A stretch of 64,000 bases of DNA from a virus, in IMG/VR virus record IMGVR_UViG_3300032224_001676, positions 62,001 to 126,000 of that record; one strand, written 5' to 3'. The position numbers and the translations under genes were made by a program. Below the pieces are notes generated by a model. That model was not told the origin of the DNA. It did not search any database and saw only the letters and a list, made by a program, of their open reading frames with translations. Within the stretch, counting starts at the first letter, position 1. Each line of letters starts with the position of its first letter. Shown here one piece after another: positions 1 through 9,019 of the stretch.

Positions 1-427
1 TTAAAGCGTTGTCTACTAAATATCGAATTGAATCATAATCACCAGCGTCTAGTAGTTCTACTGAATTTAGTAATGCTTTTTTAAGTTGTTGGTTTTTGCA
101 GAAATTAGAAAATTCTTCCTCTACATAAGCTAAATCATCATCAGATGCTTTGTATGCTTCCTTTAGCTGTTCTTTAATTGATATTTGTAATATTTCATTA
201 TCAATTCTTTTTAATTCTATTTTTAATACCTCCATACTAGGTGTAGAGTGGTATTTGTCGTAGTATTTTAAAATTTCCTTAATAACCCATTTATGTGCTT
301 GATTATCAAAATAATCTTCACTGATTATATCATGGATATTCACTAAGAACTCTTTATGGGTCAATAAAGATGATATTACTTTAATTTGAAAATGCGTCCC
401 ATACTGGGAAAGTGTACTTAATGTCAT
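1..427 (-). CDS. Replicative DNA helicase, gp41/DnaB-like, N-terminal part (cut by window edge)
   Basis: I translated this from the ATG at 425-427; it runs off the left edge after about 142 residues. The visible part is the all-helical N-terminal domain of a DnaB-type helicase. It has an alternating pattern close to T4 gp41: an early hydrophobic helix, then ISEDYF, then a helix ending YYDKYHSTPSME, which matches gp41's YHSIPS segment. The RecA-like motor with the Walker motifs lies outside the window. In T4, gp41 unwinds the fork with primase gp61. It is the last visible gene of a unit holding UvsX, gp32 and the exonuclease, which supports the call. No Walker motif can be checked. Confidence 0.7.
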   Translation of the reverse strand, partial: MTLSTLSQYGTHFQIKVISSLLTHKEFLVNIHDIISEDYFDNQAHKWVIKEILKYYDKYHSTPSMEVLKIELKRIDNEILQISIKEQLKEAYKASDDDLAYVEEEFSNFCKNQQLKKALLNSVELLDAGDYDSIRYLVDNAL

Positions 428-435
428 AACTTTTA

Positions 436-1476
436 TTATTTAAAACTGCTTAATACTTTGAATGTCTCTTTTATCCAATAATCAATATTTTTTAAAACAT
501 TAACTAAACCATCTTCATGATATAGATTTAAAAATTCTTTAGTTTTTAAATTAAATGGTCTAGCTTCTATTAATTCTTGTATAATTTCTTTCTCCTCATC
601 ATCCATTAATGGGTGACTCAAATCCATTATTTTATAGTTATTTTTTATTGAATCACTGTTAAATATTACTCTAGAATATATAACATTGTCCTTATATTTG
701 GTTTCACTAATGTTAAATATGTCTTCTAATACTAAATCTTCTTCAGCTAATTCAGGAAATAATTTAAATAATTTTTTAGGGCCTAATCCTTGCACTCCTG
801 GTATTTTATCTGAATTATCACCCATTAATGTCTTATATAATATAAAGTTTTTAGGTGATAAGCCAAATTTATCTTTTACTGTTTTTGGAGTATAATACTC
901 TTTAACCATAGGGCTATAAACAGTTATATTGTCAGTAACTAATTGTAAAAAATCTTTATCTGCGGATACTATAACGCATTTAGATTGGTATTTTTTGGTT
1001 ATATATTGTGATAAATAAGCGATAATGTCGTCTGCCTCGACTTTATCGAGAGATATTACTTTGATGGGTAAACACCGTAGATAATGAATTAACCTAGATA
1101 TTTGGTTAGCTTTAGAATCTTGTTCATCATCTATATTATCAAACGCATCATAGTTAGTTATTTGTTTAATGTTCCTACCTGATTTATATTCGGGGAGTAA
1201 GTTCTTTCTGTTAACAGAAGAACCAACTCCGTCGAATACAATATATACAGATGTAGGTTTATTTTGGTTTATTAGAAACCCTAATGATCTTAAAAAACCT
1301 CCAAGTCCTCCAATATGAACACCTTCTTGATTAATATAATTTAATACAGCAAAATTTCTTAAAAATAAATTTAAACCATCTATAATTAATACTCTATCAT
1401 GTTTATTAAACGTAGCTTCTTTTTCAGATTCTTGGGTAACATTTTCTAATAACTTAAATAAATCTTTTTTATTCAT
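436..1476 (-). CDS. rnh: 5'-3' exonuclease / flap endonuclease (T4 RNase H-like)
   Basis: This is a FEN-1/PIN-fold nuclease that removes RNA primers and 5' flaps during lagging-strand synthesis. In the longest reading (TTG start at 1491, 351 aa) the acidic metal-site residues appear in order: D38 (IIDGLN), D87 (VFDG), E152/D154/D155 (VEADD), D178/D180 (SADKD) and D225/D228 (GDNSDKIPG). A helix-hairpin-helix element (GVQGLGPKK) follows. I prefer the ATG at 1474-1476, six codons in. It starts one base after the uvsX stop and has GAGGA just upstream, whereas the longer reading needs a TTG inside uvsX. Length (346 aa) is near T4 RNase H (305 aa). It is translationally coupled to uvsX. Confidence 0.88.
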   Translation of the reverse strand: MNKKDLFKLLENVTQESEKEATFNKHDRVLIIDGLNLFLRNFAVLNYINQEGVHIGGLGGFLRSLGFLINQNKPTSVYIVFDGVGSSVNRKNLLPEYKSGRNIKQITNYDAFDNIDDEQDSKANQISRLIHYLRCLPIKVISLDKVEADDIIAYLSQYITKKYQSKCVIVSADKDFLQLVTDNITVYSPMVKEYYTPKTVKDKFGLSPKNFILYKTLMGDNSDKIPGVQGLGPKKLFKLFPELAEEDLVLEDIFNISETKYKDNVIYSRVIFNSDSIKNNYKIMDLSHPLMDDEEKEIIQELIEARPFNLKTKEFLNLYHEDGLVNVLKNIDYWIKETFKVLSSFK

Positions 1477-1477
1477 C

Positions 1478-2560
1478 TTAATCCTCTTCAATTAGTGTTA
1501 TAGCCTCTTTGCTTTCTTCCCATTCTGAGGTGTCTTCAATAAGGTCTACTTCAACACTTCCTAAAATGTCAACCCATTCATTAGCATGTTTTTTCTTATA
1601 TTCATTAATTTCGTTTTCATTAATAAATCCATGAATAGTAGCTATAACAGTACTTTTTGTTTGTAACCCAGTAACGTGATTCTTATCACAAGCTACTTTT
1701 GTTCTAACAGCAAACTCAACCTCCTTACCGTTTTTAGTTGCTTTAATTTTGCTTGTACCACTATTAGTAATATTACCAAATGTTAATACAATTGAAGCGT
1801 CTAAAAACATAGTTTCACCGTTTTTCATTTTCATTTTTGGTTGAGACATAATTGTCTCAGCTGGTGCAACCCAAATCTTGTTAATTGCTACCATTGAATT
1901 AGTATAAGGTGATGTTTCTTTTCTTGATAATGGGAAACGTTGATTAATAAAATTACCAAACTGTTGTGACATTGCGCCTGCATTCCACATTGGGTTGTTT
2001 TTATTTGCTTCAACACTCATCTTACAAGGTATAGAACCAATTGAATCCCAGAAGAAACATAAATCATAAGGTAAATTACCTTTCTTTTGTTCATCTAATA
2101 GATCAGCTATAAACCCTGCTACATCTTCAATCGTTCCTAATGAACTTCTATCAATGTATAAGAAAAATCCTTTATAGTCTATAACTTCTCCAGTTGTTTC
2201 GTCAACTACATCTTCAACTTGAAAACCCATTTGTTTAGCGTGTTCCCAAGACCATTTCATCTCTGTAATGATAAAAACTGGCAAAATGCCCATTTTCTGG
2301 GCATTGATTGCTAGTTCTAGTAATGCAGTGGTTTTACCTGTATTACTGTGTCCTCTTAACAAAGTGATATGGCCTATAGGAGCTCCAGGCACTGAGATTG
2401 ATTCTTGTAGTGCTTTTGAAAACGGAATCCAAGTTTGTTCTTTAAACTTAACATTTGTGTTTAACAGCTTTTTCTCTTTGAATTTGTCTAAGCTAAAATT
2501 AGCTTTCATTTCAGCGGAGACAGCAGCCGTCAACGATGTTGATTTTTTAGTTTTGGCCAT
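1478..2560 (-). CDS. uvsX: UvsX-like RecA-family recombinase
   Basis: This is an ATP-dependent strand-exchange protein that loads on gp32-coated single-stranded DNA for recombination-dependent replication and repair. The 360-aa protein has a Walker A GHSNTGKT at about 70-77, a Walker B ending in D172 (LCFFWDSIGS), and an intervening TEMKWSWEHAKQMGF segment where T4 UvsX has its ATP-capping region. Length fits UvsX (about 390 aa). It lies between the single-stranded DNA-binding protein and the exonuclease, all on one strand with short gaps, so it is probably part of a replication operon read from the promoter near 3484. RadA or Sms is less likely because no zinc finger or Lon-type domain is present. 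Confidence 0.92.
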   Translation of the reverse strand: MAKTKKSTSLTAAVSAEMKANFSLDKFKEKKLLNTNVKFKEQTWIPFSKALQESISVPGAPIGHITLLRGHSNTGKTTALLELAINAQKMGILPVFIITEMKWSWEHAKQMGFQVEDVVDETTGEVIDYKGFFLYIDRSSLGTIEDVAGFIADLLDEQKKGNLPYDLCFFWDSIGSIPCKMSVEANKNNPMWNAGAMSQQFGNFINQRFPLSRKETSPYTNSMVAINKIWVAPAETIMSQPKMKMKNGETMFLDASIVLTFGNITNSGTSKIKATKNGKEVEFAVRTKVACDKNHVTGLQTKSTVIATIHGFINENEINEYKKKHANEWVDILGSVEVDLIEDTSEWEESKEAITLIEED

Positions 2561-2574
2561 AATTTATTTTTATT

Positions 2575-3462
2575 TTAGAATGGTGAACCTTCTCCTTCTT
2601 CTTCTTCGTCGTCAAATAAAGAGTCAAATTTATCAGCTTTACTCATAGGTTTAGCAGGAGTTTTAAGGCTGTAATTTGATTTTGGTTCTGGTTTTGCTTT
2701 AGCTAGAATTGGATCTTCAGTTGGTGCTTCAGTTGGTGTTTCAACTGGTACGTCTTCTTCTTCCTCCTCCTCGTCAATATCATCTTCTGCTTCTTCAGGT
2801 GCTAACCAATTTTGTAGAATTTCTTTTAGAGCATCAAAATCCATTTTACGTTGTAACTCTAAAACACTTGGTTGTTCTGTTAGACAATTTTTAACATAAT
2901 CAGCGTCATCACTTAATTTTGATGTTTTAGGTTTAACACGAATTGATGATTTTAATCCTTGACGACCACCAATGTCACCTGTTACTACATCAACTGTAAA
3001 GTCACGGCCCTCGTTAATGTCAGTGAAATCTCCATAATCCTCATCCTCTGCAATACCAAGTAATTGCATATAAATTTCTTTTCCAAATTCCCAAAGGCGA
3101 ACACCTTTCTCTTCTTCTCCTCTAACAACTACAGGAGCGAATACTCTCATTTTAGGATCTAATTTCTTAGCTAAGCTCCAATTTTCTTTGTCTTGTGTTC
3201 CACGAAGTTGTTTTGCGAATTCAACAATTGGGTCTTTTTCACCCCAGTTAGTTAAAGCATAGATTGGGAATTTTGAGAACCCGTAGTGAACGAACACTTC
3301 TTGAAATGGGTTACTTTTGTCTAAGATCGAAGGCACGATTCGGATTTGATATTTACCTTCTGATTTTGGTTTCCAAAGATGTTTGGAATAATCAACTTTT
3401 TCTTTCTTTTGCCCAGCTGATTGTAAGGCATTCAGTCTTTGTTTGATTGCTTTGATGTCCAT
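2575..3462 (-). CDS. gp32: Single-stranded DNA-binding protein, gp32-like
   Basis: The N-terminal region is basic and includes HLWKPKSEGKYQIRIVPS at about 28-45, which resembles the FWRPtrd...xIRFLP segment opening the T4 gp32 OB-fold core. The C terminus (last about 70 residues) is a long Asp/Glu stretch interrupted by Pro/Thr, ending FDSLFDDEEEEGEGSPF. This is the acidic protein-interaction tail typical of phage and bacterial single-stranded DNA-binding proteins. In gp32 that tail recruits UvsX/UvsY, polymerase and primase. I did not find the Cys/His zinc ribbon of T4 gp32, so metal binding may have been lost. Position directly upstream of uvsX supports the assignment. Confidence 0.85.
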   Translation of the reverse strand: MDIKAIKQRLNALQSAGQKKEKVDYSKHLWKPKSEGKYQIRIVPSILDKSNPFQEVFVHYGFSKFPIYALTNWGEKDPIVEFAKQLRGTQDKENWSLAKKLDPKMRVFAPVVVRGEEEKGVRLWEFGKEIYMQLLGIAEDEDYGDFTDINEGRDFTVDVVTGDIGGRQGLKSSIRVKPKTSKLSDDADYVKNCLTEQPSVLELQRKMDFDALKEILQNWLAPEEAEDDIDEEEEEEDVPVETPTEAPTEDPILAKAKPEPKSNYSLKTPAKPMSKADKFDSLFDDEEEEGEGSPF

Positions 3463-3483
3463 AGCGTTTATTTATTTATTTAT

Positions 3484-3491
3484 TAAAGATA
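3484..3491 (-). promoter_or_regulatory. Candidate host-type (Bacteroidota-like) promoter -7 box before gp32
   Basis: On the coding strand the box reads TATCTTTA, close to the Bacteroidota -7 consensus TAnnTTTG. A TTGG lies about 18 nt further upstream, where the -33 TTTG element would sit. An A-rich leader of repeated AATA units follows before the gp32 start. It would drive gp32-uvsX-exonuclease-helicase. This is a sequence match only. Confidence 0.4.
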
Positions 3492-3570
3492 CGAATTATA
3501 TAAGAGAGGCCAAGTTTAGCTATCGAAGCTTTTAAAATCCTCATAAGAAAATTCTTTTATGTAAGTACGC

Positions 3571-4035
3571 TTAAAGTTCTATTATGCTGTGTATTTTTGT
3601 GTTGAATTGTTTTATTTCATTGCTTTGTGTTAATAATATACAATTTTTATAATGGTGCCAATTTACTTTGTAAGATACATCTACAACACCACCATTTAAC
3701 TTTTTAATTAATTCGTTAAGAGCGTTTATTGTGTATAAAGTATTAGTTTCTTTTTTACGATGTACTAGAATAGTATTTAATGGAATTTCGCTGATGTTAG
3801 ATTCATCAACGTTATATGTTAAAACGTATTCATTTGTGCTTTTAATATATAGCACAAACAATTTGTTATACATAATTTTGTAAGATGTGGTTATGTTTTG
3901 TACCAACCCATCAAGATCAACATCATCCGTAAAAGTACAAAACAACTTATTTGTCATATCTAGTGAAAAATCTATGAAATTACCATTCATATCATAAATA
4001 TTAGGGGATCTTTCAAAAGTTGTAATCATTTCCAT
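3571..4035 (-). CDS. Protein of unknown function, coupled to the polymerase-like gene
   Basis: The product is 154 aa with no recognised domain. Its ATG lies inside the last codons of the upstream polymerase-like gene (23-base overlap), so the two are probably translationally coupled. A second ATG two codons later is an equally good start. A stretch at about 55-95 (LFVLYIKST... then LNTILVHRKKE) resembles the N-terminal part of the polymerase-like neighbour (LSLLYIKSL... INTILQSFDNIYVRDKK). It may therefore be a diverged relative of that domain or work with it. A role in DNA replication is inferred only from context. Confidence 0.6.
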   Translation of the reverse strand: MEMITTFERSPNIYDMNGNFIDFSLDMTNKLFCTFTDDVDLDGLVQNITTSYKIMYNKLFVLYIKSTNEYVLTYNVDESNISEIPLNTILVHRKKETNTLYTINALNELIKKLNGGVVDVSYKVNWHHYKNCILLTQSNEIKQFNTKIHSIIEL

Positions 4036-5269
4036 AACTTAATTTAACATTTAATTTTAATTTTTTGAATATAGATAATATTTCTTCCAACAACACATCT
4101 TCTTCATCTTTATCCATATCAAATAAAAACGAATCATAAGTATATAACACTATTTGACTTTTTTTACCAATTAATAACCTATGAATTTTTAACAATATAC
4201 CAACATTAGTTGATGTCTCCAAATTTTGAAGCATATAGTTAAATAATTTTTGAGGATTCATGTTAGGCAATTGATTATTAAAACAATAACCTGAGATTGG
4301 TACAGTAACTTCGCCTAAGGTATTAAATATTTCCCAGTTATTATTTATAAACTCTGTTGTCTTTTGGAAGAATTCAAGATGTTTATACTCGTCAAATACA
4401 CCTCCATATAACTGTTTAAACGTTAATTCTTTTGCTTTAGCATAATCTACCCCATACATTTCAGCAAAAGCAGCATGAATATCAGGTACATTAAAGTTGT
4501 AATTAACCAACTGTCCTGCAAGTGTTGGGTGATAAGCGGAGATATCGATTTCAATAAACTTATCATTTTTTGGTATAAAACTTTTACGCGCCCCATTTTC
4601 TTTATTTAAAGCAGCGAAATTAACCCCATTAAAACGGTTTGAAGGTCTTCGTGTTGTAGTAAGTAGGTTATATTGGGTGTATACTGTGTTATCATGTATA
4701 GAATACTGGGGGTGTTTAAGGTCATAGAACGCATTGAATTCGTTAGGATTTATTTTTATACCGTTTTTTTCAATTCCAAAAAATGCTAATATTGTTTTAT
4801 CTAAAAATTCATCTTTAGGTTGAATAGATATTTGTTTAAAATTTTCTTCATATGTTTCATAATGCTTGACTACAGGAATAATTCGGTTTATATCTTCTCT
4901 ATCACCAAATTTATTATAGTAATACGAATGGATTTTAGAACTGCTTTGTAATTCAAATTCAATATTTAATTGAATACATTTTTTTATTGGGAAATAATAT
5001 AAAAACGATTTTTTATCTCTAACATAAATATTATCAAAAGATTGTAATATGGTATTTATATGTTTTTCATTTATAGAAAATGTTTCAGTATGGTTAACAC
5101 ATAACATATATCCTTTATTATCATCTAAAGATTTAATATATAATAAAGAAAGATGATTTATAGCAGGGTGAGTGTTGTTATTATAGGGAATAAGCTCTAC
5201 AAATACATTTTTGTATTCTTTAGAGTAAAATTCCAATAACTGATCTTTATTTTCTATAAGCCAAAACAT
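4013..5269 (-). CDS. Small, divergent family A DNA polymerase-like protein
   Basis: The 418-aa protein carries the palm motifs of family A (Pol I/T7-like) polymerases in order. An RRPSNRFNGVNFAALNK stretch at about 207-223 sits where Pol I has its TGRlss.pNlQ segment. Motif A is EIDISAYHPTLAG with D242. Motif B is AKELTFKQLYGG with K280 and Y288 eight residues apart, as in the O-helix KxxxFGxxYG. Motif C is YTYDSFLFD with D379. It is much shorter than Pol I or T7 polymerase. The first about 190 residues have no clear DEDD exonuclease motifs. The Glu of motif A and the His/Glu around the motif C Asp are replaced. T4 itself uses a family B polymerase, which is not in this window. Confidence 0.72.
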   Translation of the reverse strand: MFWLIENKDQLLEFYSKEYKNVFVELIPYNNNTHPAINHLSLLYIKSLDDNKGYMLCVNHTETFSINEKHINTILQSFDNIYVRDKKSFLYYFPIKKCIQLNIEFELQSSSKIHSYYYNKFGDREDINRIIPVVKHYETYEENFKQISIQPKDEFLDKTILAFFGIEKNGIKINPNEFNAFYDLKHPQYSIHDNTVYTQYNLLTTTRRPSNRFNGVNFAALNKENGARKSFIPKNDKFIEIDISAYHPTLAGQLVNYNFNVPDIHAAFAEMYGVDYAKAKELTFKQLYGGVFDEYKHLEFFQKTTEFINNNWEIFNTLGEVTVPISGYCFNNQLPNMNPQKLFNYMLQNLETSTNVGILLKIHRLLIGKKSQIVLYTYDSFLFDMDKDEEDVLLEEILSIFKKLKLNVKLSYGNDYNF

Positions 5270-5293
5270 AACCTTTATTTATTGTAAATATAA

Positions 5294-5301
5294 TAAAGAT
5301 T
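5294..5301 (-). promoter_or_regulatory. Candidate promoter box before the polymerase-like gene
   Basis: The coding strand reads AATCTTTA, a weaker version of the TATCTTTA box seen before gp32, in the short AT-rich gap between the structural gene ending at 5316 and the polymerase-like gene. It would start the early/replication unit separately from the tail genes upstream. Confidence 0.25.
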
Positions 5302-5315
5302 ATAATATAACCAAA

Positions 5316-5879
5316 TTATTTTTGAATTTGGGGTTTATAGTATTGAAGGTAATTTTCTTTTAAAAATATACCTAATCCTAAAACATCATTAGTTTTTTCA
5401 ACTAGTTTTGTTAATTCTAAATTAGACTTATATACTTCTTTTTCATTACCTGTTAATTTCCATTTTAAAGTTAAAGGTTGGTATAAATAATTATGACGAG
5501 TTTGTTGTGGGCTAGAAGTTTGAGAAAATGATTGATATGTAGATTTATTTATTTCTTCAAATATTAATTGATTAACTCGTTTTGTAAAATATCTAGTGAA
5601 ATATCCTCGTTTATAATCTTCATTAGTAGGAAAAATACCAAGAGCTGGGTTTTTAGCTAATTTTTCTTGTTTTATTCCGTTTCCGTCTGGGCCATAGTAG
5701 GGGAATATCCTGACACTGTTAGGGATGTCTCCACTAAATCGACCAGTGTATGCTTCTCCAGTATATAATTTATAATAATTCCCAGTGTAAAACCTGCCAC
5801 TATCATTAGGACTTAAAGTATATTCATTTCCTGGAGTATGTAGGTTAGATTGGATTTTATTTTTAGGTATGTATGGCAT
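5316..5879 (-). CDS. Putative virion-associated protein of unknown function
   Basis: This 187-aa protein begins MPYIPKNKIQ and is rich in Tyr, Gly and Asn. It has a repeated YTGxxYxLYTGEAYTGRF pattern near residues 30-48, which looks like a beta-rich structural segment. I do not recognise a domain. It starts 2 bases after the hub gene stop and closes the late tail operon, so a minor tail or baseplate component is the likeliest role. No membrane segment or signal peptide is visible. Confidence 0.5.
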   Translation of the reverse strand: MPYIPKNKIQSNLHTPGNEYTLSPNDSGRFYTGNYYKLYTGEAYTGRFSGDIPNSVRIFPYYGPDGNGIKQEKLAKNPALGIFPTNEDYKRGYFTRYFTKRVNQLIFEEINKSTYQSFSQTSSPQQTRHNYLYQPLTLKWKLTGNEKEVYKSNLELTKLVEKTNDVLGLGIFLKENYLQYYKPQIQK

Positions 5880-5881
5880 TA

Positions 5882-8800
5882 TTATATAGTTATAGCAGTT
5901 AATGTCCCAGCTGTTACTTTTCTTTTAGCTGCGGCTTGGTTATTTCCTCCTTCTCCTCCACTACTCCAAGATATATGAAAATGAGGCCCTGTAGCTCCAG
6001 TTGATGGGAAATTATATTCGTTTAAGTATCTAAAATTATTATTTCCAGCTGTTAATGGATCTAGTACTTTACTTATAATGCTATCTACATCAGCTTGAGT
6101 AAATTGGACTTGTTTGGTTTTACTTCCGTCCGCTGATGTCCATGTAAATCCGTTTCTTGGAGCAGATGGGTTTGTAACAGAGAAATCAATAGCATTACCA
6201 GTTGAATGGTGAGGAGCGTTATGGAATGTATCATTCCCAGAATTAGATTCAATTTTAAATGTTGGGAAGTTAGTGTGTATAAGTTCAAATACTTTAGCTG
6301 CTGCTTTGTACATATTTTCAGTTATATCTGCTCTAGTATCATAATTTGCTCCAGATCCTCCTCCTGCTGCTGCTAAAGCAGTTCGAAGTTTAGTTGCCCA
6401 ATATCCGGTTCCACCATTACCTCCGCCATTGCCACCACTGTTTCCTCCAGATGATAATTGTGTTGGTTTAGGTGGTTGTTTAACAGATAAATTTTTATCT
6501 ATAGGAGTACCAAGACTATTCAATGTAGTTGTCCAACCATTAATATCTATTTTATGAGATATACCTTTAACTAAAAATTGTAAATGTTTTCTATAATTTT
6601 CAGGTAGTAAAGTTTCATTAATAGTATATACTTCTAATAATCTAGGACCACTAATTCCATCCAAAGTTATTTGCATGTCTAAAGGTATAAATCCTCTAGG
6701 GGGTATGTAATTTTTATTCACTAGATGACCTATATCATAACTATAAATGTCAGCAGTTGTATAAGATATAGCTGATATATCAGCATCAGATACAACTCCA
6801 TCATTTACTGATTTGTTAAATTTTCTTAATGCCGCTAAATTATTAATATATAAAGTTTCAACATCTGGGGCTGTGCTAGGTTTAGAATTAAGATTTGTTT
6901 TGGTTGGTACTATTCTATCTTTTAAACCTGTATTCCATTTACTAAACGCCGTAGAGTCTTCTCCGACAACATTCCCATTAGCTTGAGCTCCTATACTAAC
7001 CATAGTAGCAAAAGCATTTGAAAATTCAGTTTTAATAACTAAATCTTTAACAAAACTTCCATAATTACTATATAATAAATTAGGATTTATTGGAGTTACA
7101 ACTCCTGGGGTAACACCTGAAACTTTAAATAACTCAGGTATATTTGTGTTGTCTATAATTTTTAATAAATTTGTGTCTTCGTCATATATTACCTCAAAAT
7201 TATTAATATTCCCTAAAGCTGCTTGTACACCTTTCATTAAATTACTTAAAAACTCATATAATGATACAGCTCCTGTTTCAGCGTCTATAAAATTTTCTAA
7301 TACTCTAGCTATATAATCAATATTTAATAATATTCCCATAGTAAAACCAACATATGCACTTTTAGTAGATCTAAAACCATCTTTGTCAGTTTGGTCTAAA
7401 TAATAATATATACCTGATGAGAGAGGAGGAACCCCACCACCTCCTAAAAAAGTAAAAGTTACTGTAGATACTGTTCGTTCACCCGCTACAGTATTATCTG
7501 AAGTAGTGTATGTGGCTCCATTTACTACACCATATATAGTTCCAAATACTCCGTTTATATAAGTATCTAAAACAGTAGGAAGACCCAGTATATCAAAAGT
7601 AGTTGTATTTACTACGTTAGCAAGAGGAGGTGTTTTATATGTTGTAGTAACGTGAGTTTCCCTATATTGAGGAGTAGAAGCAGCTGATACTGTGTCTAGT
7701 GGTATTAGACAAACTGTAGGATCTGTGCTACATTGATTAGGTATAGTAAAACAATAATTATGATAAAAATCCCAATCAATTCCTATTATTGGAGGATAAC
7801 CTTCACCTTTATCTACTAATGGTATTGCATTTTTGTTGGTATCATAATATAATAAATAACTTTCTATTACTTTAAGTAGAGTACCAAGTTTTACATAGTA
7901 CTGGGCTCCATACCAAGTACCTTGTTGTAGATTAGGGAATCCAGCCCCCAAACCTTCTAATATTGAATAAAATGGAAGACCAGTATCTCTTTTAAAATTA
8001 GTTGAAAAACCAGTATTCGCTGATATTTGGTCAGTATTTGCTGGTCCATTTGGAGGAATCCCATCTATTATTTTAACGCTTCCTGCTCCTGATCCTCCTC
8101 CACTCCATAATTGATTAGAAAAGTAATTAAGTATAGTATTTAAGGTGGATTTATTTTGGTTTGTATAATATGTAGGATCATTTGATCCTGAGGTTATAGC
8201 TGCTTGTACTTTAGGATAGTTGGTGTTGATTTTTAAAGATTCAATAACGTCCCCAGCAGATACTAAATTAAGAGTAATATCGTAACCACCATCTTGCCTT
8301 AAGGTCCATGAGAAATTTTTTACAAATCCATAAAACCCATCATAATTTCCATCAGATTGTCTTCTTTGTTCTCGGATTTTAGTTAATACAACATTTTCAT
8401 TTAGATTAACTGATACTCCATTTAGTGTAGTTGAACCTGCTAAAAAATCATCTGATATGCTGTAACTTGTATTTTCAAGTAAATTACCACTATTGTCAAA
8501 AAATATTGAATGACCCCACTCAAGTAACATGCTATATTTTAAACGCAAATATAAAGTTTCAATAACTTTAAATTGTTGTAAATTATGACATATTATTTTA
8601 ATGTCTGCAAATCGCAATGAACCTCGGTTAACAGATTTTATATCAGCTGATATTATACCTGGGGGTGGAACGTGTCCGTAATCAGAATCAGATAAGAATC
8701 CATATGATGAATTATCATTATACCCAACTCCTTTAGTTATCGTTTTGCCACCGTTAAATTGAGCTCCAAATAATTGAAATTCTTTAGCTAGATTAGCCCC

Positions 8801-9013
8801 AGATCCATATGAGTATGAAGAATTAGAAAATACTTCAGCAAGTCTAGTTGCATCTACATCTATGCCAGATGTTAGCTTTAACCATGGGGTTTTAGAGTTC
8901 ATGTATTTTAATACATCTTCACTTCTATTATTTGTCCCTAATTTTTCTTGACGAATTTGAATTTGACCTTGTACATACGGGTCAAATGCTTGTCCTATTA
9001 CTCCACTAGCCAT
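5882..9013 (-). CDS. Large baseplate hub/spike protein with C-terminal M15-type peptidoglycan peptidase
   Basis: The product is 1043 aa. The first about 850 residues form a beta-rich structural region without a motif I can name. Next comes a Gly/Asn/Ser linker (about 853-870). The C-terminal domain has M15 (VanY/DacB-type D,D-carboxypeptidase or endolysin) metal ligands: HHSTGNAIDF at about 934-943, matching HxxGxAxD, and GPHFHIS near 1009-1015, supplying the second His. Such domains cleave peptide cross-links in the cell wall. In T4 the hub protein gp5 carries a lysozyme for local wall penetration. A hub with a different wall enzyme is the natural reading, supported by the LysM-like gp53 homologue immediately upstream. 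It is too large for a free endolysin, and no holin is adjacent. Confidence 0.75.
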   Translation of the reverse strand: MASGVIGQAFDPYVQGQIQIRQEKLGTNNRSEDVLKYMNSKTPWLKLTSGIDVDATRLAEVFSNSSYSYGSGANLAKEFQLFGAQFNGGKTITKGVGYNDNSSYGFLSDSDYGHVPPPGIISADIKSVNRGSLRFADIKIICHNLQQFKVIETLYLRLKYSMLLEWGHSIFFDNSGNLLENTSYSISDDFLAGSTTLNGVSVNLNENVVLTKIREQRRQSDGNYDGFYGFVKNFSWTLRQDGGYDITLNLVSAGDVIESLKINTNYPKVQAAITSGSNDPTYYTNQNKSTLNTILNYFSNQLWSGGGSGAGSVKIIDGIPPNGPANTDQISANTGFSTNFKRDTGLPFYSILEGLGAGFPNLQQGTWYGAQYYVKLGTLLKVIESYLLYYDTNKNAIPLVDKGEGYPPIIGIDWDFYHNYCFTIPNQCSTDPTVCLIPLDTVSAASTPQYRETHVTTTYKTPPLANVVNTTTFDILGLPTVLDTYINGVFGTIYGVVNGATYTTSDNTVAGERTVSTVTFTFLGGGGVPPLSSGIYYYLDQTDKDGFRSTKSAYVGFTMGILLNIDYIARVLENFIDAETGAVSLYEFLSNLMKGVQAALGNINNFEVIYDEDTNLLKIIDNTNIPELFKVSGVTPGVVTPINPNLLYSNYGSFVKDLVIKTEFSNAFATMVSIGAQANGNVVGEDSTAFSKWNTGLKDRIVPTKTNLNSKPSTAPDVETLYINNLAALRKFNKSVNDGVVSDADISAISYTTADIYSYDIGHLVNKNYIPPRGFIPLDMQITLDGISGPRLLEVYTINETLLPENYRKHLQFLVKGISHKIDINGWTTTLNSLGTPIDKNLSVKQPPKPTQLSSGGNSGGNGGGNGGTGYWATKLRTALAAAGGGSGANYDTRADITENMYKAAAKVFELIHTNFPTFKIESNSGNDTFHNAPHHSTGNAIDFSVTNPSAPRNGFTWTSADGSKTKQVQFTQADVDSIISKVLDPLTAGNNNFRYLNEYNFPSTGATGPHFHISWSSGGEGGNNQAAAKRKVTAGTLTAITI

Positions 9014-9019
9014 AACTTA

